In this document: positions 44,808-53,741 of the stretch, piece after piece
How the letters are laid out: every line of letters begins with the position of its first letter
How positions within the stretch are numbered: position 1 is the stretch's first letter
NCBI GenBank assembly: GCA_002724575.1
Contig: PBPC01000031.1
Coordinates: 31,636 to 95,635, forward strand
Reading direction: 5' to 3'
Source: Gemmatimonadota bacterium
Lineage (GTDB): Bacteria > Gemmatimonadota > Gemmatimonadetes > Longimicrobiales > Gaopeijiaceae
Length of the DNA stretch: 64,000 nt
Made by a program: the position numbers and the translations under genes
Notes under the pieces: model-generated
The model's database searches: none
Seen by the model: only the letters and a program-made list of their open reading frames with translations
What the model was told of the DNA's origin: nothing

Positions 44808-45671
44808 ATGCTGAGGATCCTACACGGATCAGACCTACAGATGGGGCGACCATTCCGTCCTCGTGCTGCGAAAGCGCTTCGTCAGCTTGCATTTGAATTA
44901 GACCCGAATCTGATAGTCATTTCGGGTGACCTCACCCAGCGGGCCAAGGTTCATGAGTTTCAAGCTGCTTGGAAATTGCTCGAAGAATTACCCCAGGTAC
45001 CCATTGTCGTGACGCCCGGGAATCATGACGTACCACTCTACAGGTTTTGGGAGCGATTACTGGTCCCGTACCGAAGTTGGAATCGGACTATTCCTCATGA
45101 GCTTGATTCGGTAACTGTGGTTCCGGGAGCAACGGTGGTCGCGCTGAACTCTGCATCCCCGTGGAGGGCGATTGTTGGTGGGCGTCTAACCCAGGCTCAA
45201 CTCAGATTTGCCCGCCAGAGCTTTGACAACGAGTCGACCGACGGGATTCGAGTTCTTGTCACGCACCATCACTTTGTGTGTAAGAGTGCCGGAGGCGGAG
45301 GCCGGCCGATACCGGATGCCCAATTGATCCTTAAGCAGATCGAAGAGATGGAGGTGGATGTAGTGCTGAGCGGACACCTTCACCGCGCGCAAGTTGCAAT
45401 GTCGAGGGATGTGGTTCCAGGAGAAAGCTCCGGAATCCCACTCATTACTGCTGGGACCGCAACATCACGAAGGGGTAGAGGAGAAGAAAGGGGCATAAAC
45501 ACTGTGAACGTCTTGGATGTGATGGAACATCAAATCAGGGTCACTCCGCATCTCTTAGAGAATAATGAACAAGCCTTTGAAGCTTTGGACGCCATTTCCG
45601 TGATGCGACGCCCTATGCCTAATTCGTCCCTGTCACTGACCGGGCACATGGTGAGTGAAGAGAGGGCCTAG
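44808..45671 (+). CDS. Calcineurin-like metallophosphoesterase
   Basis: A 287-residue cytoplasmic phosphoesterase with the five metal-site blocks: D9-L-Q11 in GSDLQMG, D41 in SGDLTQ, GNHD (71-74), THHHF and SGHLH. The first block normally reads D-x-H; here the His is Gln (Q11), the only visible departure. CpdA-like cyclic-nucleotide phosphodiesterases are the closest group by layout, but substrate is uncertain. It lies 14 bases after lgt and is followed by a small membrane protein gene and tamA-tamB. Confidence 0.9.
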   Translation: MLRILHGSDLQMGRPFRPRAAKALRQLAFELDPNLIVISGDLTQRAKVHEFQAAWKLLEELPQVPIVVTPGNHDVPLYRFWERLLVPYRSWNRTIPHELDSVTVVPGATVVALNSASPWRAIVGGRLTQAQLRFARQSFDNESTDGIRVLVTHHHFVCKSAGGGGRPIPDAQLILKQIEEMEVDVVLSGHLHRAQVAMSRDVVPGESSGIPLITAGTATSRRGRGEERGINTVNVLDVMEHQIRVTPHLLENNEQAFEALDAISVMRRPMPNSSLSLTGHMVSEERA

Positions 45672-45679
45672 GATTAACC

Positions 45680-45868
45680 ATGCGCTATATCCGGAATGCC
45701 CCTAGTCGCAGAGAGAATTCTCGGGCTGCTTTAGCATCAATAGCAGTCGCAGTAGGCGTCGGACTCACAACTTTCTACCTGACAAGAATATTCTTGGCGC
45801 GCGACCCACTTCCCAGACAGAATGAAAGGCCGTCCAGTTTGGACCAAGAGGAAGTCTCTAAGTCATGA
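45680..45868 (+). CDS. Small single-pass membrane protein (62 aa)
   Basis: A 62-residue protein with a basic N-terminus, one predicted transmembrane helix (about residues 17-39, ALASIAVAVGVGLTTFYLT) and a polar, acidic tail. No family recognised. Its stop overlaps the tamA start (ATGA) and its start lies 8 bases after the phosphoesterase gene, so it is well embedded in the operon. Function may be linked to envelope assembly; this rests on position only. Confidence 0.7.
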   Translation: MRYIRNAPSRRENSRAALASIAVAVGVGLTTFYLTRIFLARDPLPRQNERPSSLDQEEVSKS

Positions 45869-48102
45869 TTTGGCTCCGTTTCCTGCACTCGGTTGGATGG
45901 ATGGCTCTATGGGGCTGGGCATTGATCCCATCACCGGTTTTGTCACAGGTAGGTAGGACAGAAGTAAGCGAAGTAGCATTTCAAGGAAATCAATCATTTC
46001 CAGACGACTCTTTGTCTCGCGCGATCGTAACAAGAGAAACCGAGTGTCGATCAGTGGTTTTCACACCATTCTGCTGGGCCGGAGCAGATTTTGCCGTACA
46101 GCGTTTTTACTTGCCCGAGCGAGATGTCCCTCTAGATCGCCTGAGGCTTGAGGCGTGGTACTACCAGAGAGGGTTTCGGGAAATCAGTGTCGATACTCTT
46201 ACATCACTCGGAGAAGAGGGCCGGGCGACCGTCTCATTCATCATTGATGAGGGTGAGCCGGTCATAGCTACGAGAGTCGACTTTGAGGGTGGTGAAGGGA
46301 TCAATGAGGATGGTCTCTTGGAAGGACTACCTCTCCAGCCTGGCGAGCGATTGAGCATACTCGCTCTGGACGCAACCAGGGACACTCTAGAACGCCGTCT
46401 TGCTAATAGAGGCTATGGTCGGGTCAATGTTCTTCGCAGGCACCTGATACCAGCGGTCGAGCCTTATACTGCTCTGGTCACATTTGACATCGATACCGGC
46501 TCAAGAGTGCGCTACGGACCCATTATGGTATCTGGGAACTCTGAGCTAAGTGAAGCGACTGTTCTTAACACATTGCAGTTTAGTACTGGAGATCTGTACA
46601 GCCGGGATGCGGTACAGCAGGGGCAGGGCAGGCTTTTTGGACTGGATATTATCCGTAGCGCTTCGGTGACAAGTGACTTCCAGTCTGATCCTGATTCTGT
46701 GATCCCCATTACCGTTAATGTGGTCGAGGGAGATGCCTACCGCGTTCGATATGGAGGTGGCTGGACTACGGCTGAATGTTTTGGTGTCGAAGCCCAATGG
46801 GCAGCCCGGAACTTCGTAGGTGGAGGCCGGCTTCTTCAGATCCGCGGTAGAGTTGCGAATGTACTGACACCTCAGTTCCAGAATGTGCTTTGCCCTCAGG
46901 GTGGAACTGAAGAGTTTGGAGAATTGACTGGGACCCTTTCGTTAGATTTTGCTCAACCGTGGATCTTTTCTACCCGAAATTCCTTCAGCACCGCTTTGTT
47001 CATTGAACGGCAAAGCCTTCCTGATGTTTTCATTCGCGAGGCTGTTGGTGTTGAATTAGCTCTCACGCGCCTAATCGGCCCCCAGACTTCCTTTACGCTT
47101 TCATACAGGCCAGAACTATCTCGGCTCGATGCTGCGGAAGTGCTGTTCTGCACAAATCTGCTGGTATGTAGCCCAGAGGATGTCTCGATCTTGCAGGATG
47201 CCAACTGGCTTGCTCCGATCGGGTTTAGCTTCACTCGCAATCTTGCAAATAACATTCTCAACCCCAATCGCGGATATAGCTTAGTCCTAGAGGTCGAACA
47301 CGCATCTCAGTGGACGGGCTCAAATTTTCGGTATGACAGGGCCATAGCTGAAGGCACCTTGTATTCCGGGCTTGGACGATCAGGAGTGTTTGCGGCTCGA
47401 ATACGCGGTGGGTGGGTTGGTGCGGGTGCGTTTGAAGCGTTGTTGTTGACGCCTGGGACATTTGACCTGGTCCATCCTCAGAAACGCTTTTATGCAGGTG
47501 GCGCGAACTCGGTTCGCGGTTTTGCACAGGGCCGACTGGGCCCCAGGGTTCTCACAATTGATCCTGTAAGGCTCTTGGAGCCTGGAACAGCGGGAGCAGG
47601 GTGCAACCCTTCGCAATTAATGGATCTTTCTTGTGATCCCGCATCAATCAAGGAAGGGCGATTTGTTCCACGTCCTACCGGTGGAACTCGAGTATTAGAG
47701 GGGAATCTTGAACTCCGGTTCCCCATAGGATTGAATCTCGAAGGGGTCATGTTCACCGATGTTGGACAGGTTTGGGGAGGACGCGACGAAGTTGATCTAT
47801 CGAAACTCGCGATAACGCCTGGCGTTGGCGTTCGATACCTCAGCCCGGTCGGACCAATACGTATAGACCTCGGATATCGCTTTAGAGAAGGAGAGCCGCT
47901 TGCGGTTGTTACATCACAATTGGAGGTGTTCAATCCGAATGTGCATGAGGAGAGTGAGCGTATAAGGATTGATGGTAACGTCATTCCGTATGTGCGAACG
48001 AATGAGTTAGCAGCGCTTAAGACCTCAAGGCTTTTCGGAGAGGCTTCGCCATTATCCTTACAGCGCTTCCAACTACATATCTCTATTGGTCAGGCATTCT
48101 AA
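45865..48102 (+). CDS. tamA: Omp85-family outer-membrane assembly protein (TamA-like)
   Basis: A 745-residue outer-membrane protein. The signal peptide (cleavage after VLSQ, about residue 28) is followed by roughly three or four POTRA domains (about 30-300) and a C-terminal 16-stranded barrel of the Omp85 type. The lid-loop signature reads VRGFAQGRLGP, and the C-terminus ends in phenylalanine (SIGQAF) as typical for barrel proteins. It could be BamA, but the smaller POTRA set and direct coupling to a tamB gene (stop/start overlap TAATG) argue for TamA, the outer-membrane part of the translocation and assembly module. Confidence 0.85.
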   Translation: MIWLRFLHSVGWMALWGWALIPSPVLSQVGRTEVSEVAFQGNQSFPDDSLSRAIVTRETECRSVVFTPFCWAGADFAVQRFYLPERDVPLDRLRLEAWYYQRGFREISVDTLTSLGEEGRATVSFIIDEGEPVIATRVDFEGGEGINEDGLLEGLPLQPGERLSILALDATRDTLERRLANRGYGRVNVLRRHLIPAVEPYTALVTFDIDTGSRVRYGPIMVSGNSELSEATVLNTLQFSTGDLYSRDAVQQGQGRLFGLDIIRSASVTSDFQSDPDSVIPITVNVVEGDAYRVRYGGGWTTAECFGVEAQWAARNFVGGGRLLQIRGRVANVLTPQFQNVLCPQGGTEEFGELTGTLSLDFAQPWIFSTRNSFSTALFIERQSLPDVFIREAVGVELALTRLIGPQTSFTLSYRPELSRLDAAEVLFCTNLLVCSPEDVSILQDANWLAPIGFSFTRNLANNILNPNRGYSLVLEVEHASQWTGSNFRYDRAIAEGTLYSGLGRSGVFAARIRGGWVGAGAFEALLLTPGTFDLVHPQKRFYAGGANSVRGFAQGRLGPRVLTIDPVRLLEPGTAGAGCNPSQLMDLSCDPASIKEGRFVPRPTGGTRVLEGNLELRFPIGLNLEGVMFTDVGQVWGGRDEVDLSKLAITPGVGVRYLSPVGPIRIDLGYRFREGEPLAVVTSQLEVFNPNVHEESERIRIDGNVIPYVRTNELAALKTSRLFGEASPLSLQRFQLHISIGQAF

Positions 48103-51100
48103 TGACGGAGATGCCTGGGGTTCCGACTGAGGGCTTTGATGATTCAGGTATGGATGAAGCAATACCTGAAACGCAGGACATTGAGACGCCTATTAAACCA
48201 GTGAAGAGGCTAGGTCGTCGCTTCTTGAGATGGGGCAGTGTTCTCGTAGGAGGATTTCTTGTTCTTGTAGGGTTCCTATCTGCTACCGGTCCAGGTCAGA
48301 GGGTTTTCATGGACCAATTGTTAACCAGGATTCAGGAACAGTTGGCTGGTGAGCTCAGAATTCAAGACATACAAAGTGGCACGCTATTCACTGGGGCGAC
48401 GTTAGCGGGGGTCGAATTAGATGCTGAAGACGGAGTGCGTGTGCTCAGGGTTGATTCTATCCGAGTACGGTACTCACCATTGGCTTGGATCACATCAGAT
48501 CTGCGAGTTAGTTCGATCATCGCTTGGGGCCTTGAGTTTGAGATCTCAAGGCTGGAATCCGGACAACCCCTCAATATCCAGCAGATAGTGAGGGGTGTTG
48601 AGGAAAGTGATTCAATAGGTGCTGTGCCGGAGGCTGCTCGCGAACCGATCCATGTGGGACGAATTGCGGTGCGCGAAGGTCTCTTGAAGATCCTCACACC
48701 CTCTAGCGGCGAAAGCACGGGCAGATTGGTTCCATCGCCTGATGGTAATGGACAGTTGCTCTACCGGTCTCTGGAGGATATCGATTTGGATCTTGAAGAC
48801 GTGATACTCCGGTTGGGCAACACAGACAGTCTTTTAGAAGCACAACTTGCTTCTTTATCAATGCTCAATGCGGTCACCGCTGAATCATTTCGACTTGAGG
48901 AAGCTTTCGGAGAGATCGACTTCGGGCAGAGGGGAATCCGAGTACGCGAAGGGGCGTTTCGTTTTGAGAGAACGCTCGTCAGGGGTGAGGTCAGAGTTGG
49001 TTCTTGGGGAGAAACTGACGGTTGGGCATTCTTCGCATCTCTAGAAACTGACGGAGCAGGAGATTTATCTGACCTAGCCTGGATAGATGACCGTATTCCA
49101 GGTGGATTATTCCGTGGGGCTGTGACAATCGCTACTGAGAATGGAACGAATGTTGGCCTAGAGGAATTGGAAGTAGAGCTAGACGGCAGCAGCCTTCAGC
49201 TAGACGGTGATGTCTTATTCACTGATGTCATAACCCTTGATGATATGGGTGTGATCATGAATCCACTTGCCTTGGAGTGGCTTGAACCTTGGCTTGGGAC
49301 GGACATACCACTTGAGGGTTGGCTCAGCGGGGACGCACGTTTCTCTGGGACTAATGAGAATCTTCAGATTGATGGCCGTACCACACTCGTCCCCACCGGT
49401 TATGGTGGGGTAGCGACAACAGCTGATTTCGGCGGCACCTTGCACTGGGGCGAAGACCCTGGGGCAACCGGTCTAGAAATACACTTAGACCCCTTCAATT
49501 ACAGCCTGGTTGAGGTGATCGCACCCGGGTTGCCGTTATTAGGATCAGGGACCCTAGATTTCCAGGTGTCAGGACGAGCTCTCTCAGGACTTCGTTTCAC
49601 ACTAGATGCTTCAGTTGAGGAAGATGACGTGCCTCGGTCACGTGCTCTACTGCGTGGCGCTTTGCGCAGGACTGAGACGGAAGACTGGATCGTGGATGTG
49701 CAAGGTGACGTTTCACCCCTGTCTCTAGGCTTACTTGCCCGAACACGGCCCGAACTCGGCCTTGAGGGTGAATTGACAGGACCGATTCGAGGAATTGGAC
49801 GGCTCCGTGATTTGCAAGTTTCAGGGGAATTCGATGCAGCTGGCGGCCAGGTAGGACTAGGAGGGGTGCTCGACCTTACTCAGCCGGGAGCGTTTTACCG
49901 TCTGGATATCGTAGGCGACAACGTACCTCTATCAAATTTCTCCACGGAGCTCCCGCAGCAGTCAGAATGGACTGGAGCTCTATCGATAGAAGGTCGGGGG
50001 TTGCAAGTAGATTCGATGGATGCTGCCGCGACACTGGCGTGGTCTCGCTCACGTGTCGGTGGGCTCCACGTGGATACGGTGATGGCACATCTGACTGCGT
50101 CTGCGGGCATCCTTACGGTGGACAGCCTCGACGCCAGCCTTGGCGGTGTGGCTGTATCGGGTGATGGCCGACTGGGAATGGCGGCTCCTTTGGATGGGGA
50201 AGCTCGGTTGACCTTCTCTGCCGAATCCTTAGAGGGCCTTCGGCCACTTCTACTCGGCGACACTGTGATCGCAAAAGACACGCTCTCACTCCTCGAAATG
50301 GAGTTGCTGCGCTTCGAAGGAGTGGACGTTGATGCTCTGCCTGACACCGCCGATGTGCGAATGCATGGTGTGATCAGTGGTAGTGCCCGTCTGGTTGGTT
50401 CAGTAGATGCTCTCAACGTAGATCTGGAAATGGATGTATCCGGTGCCGTATACGGGCGTAATCGTGTCGACAGTGCTCATGTCGTATTTAATGCGGACTC
50501 TCTTCCTTCAATCTCTGGTGATTGGGATGTATTGACCGAGGCGTCTGGAGTCGAGTGGCAGGGCAGATCACTAGAGCGGGCACAGGTAGAAGCCGACATG
50601 TCTGATCGCAGAGGTGAGGCATCCTTGAGTATCATCCGCCGAACAGGCGAGGAACTTGAGGCGAAAGGACAGTTTGAATTTGATTCAGTGGGTGGCCGCC
50701 TCGATCTAGAAGAAGCTACTGCGACACTTGATCAACTAGTCTATGCCTTAGCCGATCCGACTCGAATCACTTGGGATGGCACATCTATTTCCTTTGACTC
50801 GACTCAGATTAGCCGGGCTGGCGAAGATCCGATGCGTATGGTCGCATCCGGTATATTGGCACGAGAGGGGCAATCTGATTTTCGGCTTGATTTACAAGGG
50901 TTACACCTAGATCGGGTGATCGAGGTTCTGGAAATCGATGCTCTGGTCGAGGGCCATGCCGACCTTCTTCTAACGGTTCAAGGGTTGTCCGATGATCCCG
51001 TTATTGCTGCTGATTTAGAGATTATCGAGCCTAGATACGCGGGTATCGAATTCTCAACGGTTAAGGGCTTCTTGGATTACAGTGGATTGGAAGCAAACAT

Positions 51101-52637
51101 TGATATCGAAGGCTTCGATGGTGCGAACTCTGTTCTTCGTGTAGCCGGATCAATTCCGATGGACCTGTCTCTTCAAGAGCGTGATTCGAGGTCAGTTAGA
51201 CGACCGATGAACCTTTTGATCCAGGCTGATTCTTTAGATGCTGCTGATGCGTTGGATTACTTCGGTACTCTTGAGGATGTGAATGGCTCAGTTTCGGGTG
51301 TTGTCCAAATTCAGGGCACTACCCAGGATCCGGAACCTGACGGTGTGATTGATGTGGAAGCTGCATCGTGGTCTCTGGGAGCTCTAGGTGTCCGACACAG
51401 TGATGTGAATGGATCATTGACTTTTAATCCGGATAGGCGTGTAGCGGTCCATCTTGTAACGGATGTAACGGGCCGCTCTGAAATTGACGGAACGATTACG
51501 CTCGATTCAGTCCGTGATCCCGCTCTAGATCTGGTAATGGAATTCGAGCGTTTCCAGGCAGTGGAGCGACTCGACGTCGAGAGCTTGATAAGTGGAATCC
51601 TCACGCTGGAGGGGCGATATGGGCGTCCCGAGATACACGGAAGTGTGAGCGTGGATGAGGCGATCTTGTACGTAGATGAGTTCGCTCGTAACGTAGCTGT
51701 AGTTGATTTTATGGACCTAGGAACGGACACAACTGAGTTCTTCAGGCAATCTCTGATTCGGGATATCCGAAATCCATTCTTGGAAAATCTCCGTGTAGAG
51801 GTTGATCTCTCGGTACCTAGAAACACATGGCTTCGCTCGAATGAGATGAATGTGGAGATGGGCGGTGAGCAGTTAATCGTCACCTATGATCGCAGGGAAT
51901 CTGATCTCGTTCTGATTGGTGATTTACAGGCCCTGCGGGGCTCTTATTCCGTGCTTGGCAGGAGCTTTGAAGTGAACGGGGGCACCGTCAGCTTCCTCGG
52001 TACTCCTGGTATTAATCCAGTACTAAATATCCAAGCACTGAGCCGAATCCGGCGGATCGAGGATGAGCCACTAGAAGTTACTGCCAATGTTGAAGGAACG
52101 CTGACGCTACCGCGTGTTGCATTGAGTACGGATGAAGCTGGTCTCGTTCAATCAGACTTGGTTAGTTACCTGATCTTTGGGCGTGCGAGTTCTGAGCTTG
52201 CGACGGGACAAACGGCTTTCTTGCAGGGAGCAGTGGGATCATTCGCCACAACTCTTGTATCAGGAGCAGTAGCAACACAACTCGGAGCAGCACTCGCTCA
52301 GGGTATAGGCCTTGACTACCTCTCAATTACGCAGGCTGGTGATTTTATGCTGGCCGGTGGCATTACAAACTCTCTTGCCGACACACAGGTAGAGATCGGG
52401 CAATATGTTGGTCCGGACGCTTTCATCGTGCTCGTCTTTCGGCCTCTCTCAGGTCAGGACGCTGGAGCTAGCGTTTTCGGCGGAGCAAGGCTTGAGTACG
52501 CCTTCTCTGAAGACTATGTCGTTCAGGGCTTCTTTGAGGACCGGTTCCTCAGAAGTGGGGGTGCAGGATTCAGCTCATTGGGAATCCCACAGGCACAGGT
52601 TGTGGGGATATTTGTTTTTCGGGAGTGGGGATACTAA
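48102..52637 (+). CDS. tamB: Translocation and assembly module protein TamB
   Basis: A 1511-residue inner-membrane-anchored protein that spans the periplasm. It has an N-terminal cytoplasmic tail, one transmembrane helix (about residues 44-62), a very long beta-rich region of repeated amphipathic strands (the hydrophobic groove for lipids or barrel substrates) and a C-terminal TamB (DUF490) domain of about 330 residues ending IFVFREWGY. AsmA-like repeats are probable. It works with the upstream TamA and, by family knowledge, in phospholipid transport and outer-membrane protein insertion. ATG 48102 shares its first base with the tamA stop. Confidence 0.92.
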   Translation: MTEMPGVPTEGFDDSGMDEAIPETQDIETPIKPVKRLGRRFLRWGSVLVGGFLVLVGFLSATGPGQRVFMDQLLTRIQEQLAGELRIQDIQSGTLFTGATLAGVELDAEDGVRVLRVDSIRVRYSPLAWITSDLRVSSIIAWGLEFEISRLESGQPLNIQQIVRGVEESDSIGAVPEAAREPIHVGRIAVREGLLKILTPSSGESTGRLVPSPDGNGQLLYRSLEDIDLDLEDVILRLGNTDSLLEAQLASLSMLNAVTAESFRLEEAFGEIDFGQRGIRVREGAFRFERTLVRGEVRVGSWGETDGWAFFASLETDGAGDLSDLAWIDDRIPGGLFRGAVTIATENGTNVGLEELEVELDGSSLQLDGDVLFTDVITLDDMGVIMNPLALEWLEPWLGTDIPLEGWLSGDARFSGTNENLQIDGRTTLVPTGYGGVATTADFGGTLHWGEDPGATGLEIHLDPFNYSLVEVIAPGLPLLGSGTLDFQVSGRALSGLRFTLDASVEEDDVPRSRALLRGALRRTETEDWIVDVQGDVSPLSLGLLARTRPELGLEGELTGPIRGIGRLRDLQVSGEFDAAGGQVGLGGVLDLTQPGAFYRLDIVGDNVPLSNFSTELPQQSEWTGALSIEGRGLQVDSMDAAATLAWSRSRVGGLHVDTVMAHLTASAGILTVDSLDASLGGVAVSGDGRLGMAAPLDGEARLTFSAESLEGLRPLLLGDTVIAKDTLSLLEMELLRFEGVDVDALPDTADVRMHGVISGSARLVGSVDALNVDLEMDVSGAVYGRNRVDSAHVVFNADSLPSISGDWDVLTEASGVEWQGRSLERAQVEADMSDRRGEASLSIIRRTGEELEAKGQFEFDSVGGRLDLEEATATLDQLVYALADPTRITWDGTSISFDSTQISRAGEDPMRMVASGILAREGQSDFRLDLQGLHLDRVIEVLEIDALVEGHADLLLTVQGLSDDPVIAADLEIIEPRYAGIEFSTVKGFLDYSGLEANIDIEGFDGANSVLRVAGSIPMDLSLQERDSRSVRRPMNLLIQADSLDAADALDYFGTLEDVNGSVSGVVQIQGTTQDPEPDGVIDVEAASWSLGALGVRHSDVNGSLTFNPDRRVAVHLVTDVTGRSEIDGTITLDSVRDPALDLVMEFERFQAVERLDVESLISGILTLEGRYGRPEIHGSVSVDEAILYVDEFARNVAVVDFMDLGTDTTEFFRQSLIRDIRNPFLENLRVEVDLSVPRNTWLRSNEMNVEMGGEQLIVTYDRRESDLVLIGDLQALRGSYSVLGRSFEVNGGTVSFLGTPGINPVLNIQALSRIRRIEDEPLEVTANVEGTLTLPRVALSTDEAGLVQSDLVSYLIFGRASSELATGQTAFLQGAVGSFATTLVSGAVATQLGAALAQGIGLDYLSITQAGDFMLAGGITNSLADTQVEIGQYVGPDAFIVLVFRPLSGQDAGASVFGGARLEYAFSEDYVVQGFFEDRFLRSGGAGFSSLGIPQAQVVGIFVFREWGY

Positions 52638-52759
52638 GAACGCCAGAGTGAAGATTATTAATATGAGAGCCTGAAGGGCTTCTCCGGAACACTGTGGTGT
52701 ACGACAATACTCAGGATGAGCCGTGAGGCTGACCTCTTTTCGCATTAGGAGCTGCTTGC

Positions 52760-53614
52760 ATGCAGATGATGAAGGTTTTTGCTCTTATGACAGGGCTTAC
52801 CGTACTTCTTGTGGTTGCAGGAGCCTATTTAGGCGGTCAAAGTATGGCTCTTGGTATGCTTATTTTTGCAGTCATCATGAATGTGAGCGCGTACTGGTTT
52901 AGTGATCGGGCAGTACTAAAAATGTACGATGCTAAGGTGATTGGCTCGGATGACGCGCCCGAACTCTATACGATGGTGGATCGTTTAAGATCAGAGGCGA
53001 ATTTGCCGATGCCCACCATCGCGATCGCACCCTCAGAGCAGCCGAATGCGTTCGCCACAGGTCGAAACCAGAACCATGCTGTTGTGTGTGTTACTTCCGG
53101 GATTCTCCAGCTGGTATCTGCAAGAGAATTGGAAGGGGTAATCGCACATGAACTCGCTCACATTAAGCATCGTCATATGCTGGTCGGGACTGTGGCCGCC
53201 ACGGTTGCCGGGGCGATCGCGATGCTTGCGAGTATGGCGAAGTGGGGTCTGATGTTTGGGGGAGGAAGAGGAAGGCGATCTAGTGGGGGAGGGAACCTGC
53301 TAGTTATGATCGCTGTGATGATTATCGCACCTATGGCAGCGATGATCATCCAGATGATGATTAGCCGTTCCAATGAGTTTCAGGCTGACGCAACGGCGGC
53401 GAGAATCACTAGTGATCCGGCAGGACTCGCGAGTGCACTACAAAAAATAGACGGCTATGTGCAAAAGATTCCGATGCAAGTCAATCCAGCGGCAGCGCAG
53501 CTGGCCATCATCAACCCACTAGCGGGTTCGGCTGGCGATACGGTTTCTAGATTCTTCAGCACCCACCCACCGACCGAGAAACGGGTCGCCAAGCTTCGAG
53601 GAATGAGAATCTAA
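52760..53614 (+). CDS. htpX: Protease HtpX homologue
   Basis: A 284-residue inner-membrane zinc protease of family M48 for quality control of membrane proteins. Two N-terminal helices (about 5-22 and 27-46) precede the metal site H130-E-L-A-H134 in AHELAHIKHRH, and the third ligand is the Glu in SNEFQADA (about residue 209). Two further hydrophobic segments flank a Gly/Arg-rich loop (GGGRGRRSSGGG). It lies 122 bases after tamB; a weak hairpin (52665-52684) in that gap may end the tamAB transcript. Confidence 0.94.
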   Translation: MQMMKVFALMTGLTVLLVVAGAYLGGQSMALGMLIFAVIMNVSAYWFSDRAVLKMYDAKVIGSDDAPELYTMVDRLRSEANLPMPTIAIAPSEQPNAFATGRNQNHAVVCVTSGILQLVSARELEGVIAHELAHIKHRHMLVGTVAATVAGAIAMLASMAKWGLMFGGGRGRRSSGGGNLLVMIAVMIIAPMAAMIIQMMISRSNEFQADATAARITSDPAGLASALQKIDGYVQKIPMQVNPAAAQLAIINPLAGSAGDTVSRFFSTHPPTEKRVAKLRGMRI

Positions 53615-53741
53615 AAGGCGCGTTTGGTAGGCTAGTGCATCGAAGATTCCAATTTCGTTATAGCTCTATGCTTGGATTGGGCTTGTCTTGGTTAGTCGGT
53701 TAGTATTGCAGGCTATGCCCCAATCCCCATCATCTCTACCC

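Noticed and set aside
49895..51883. Minus-strand frames of 173 and 190 codons inside tamB
   Set aside because: Ser/Arg/Pro/Thr-rich composition typical of antisense translation; no motif.
52665..52684. Bulged hairpin GAGAGCC/GGCTTCTC after tamB
   Set aside because: Possible terminator but with a bulge and no T run; mentioned under htpX only.
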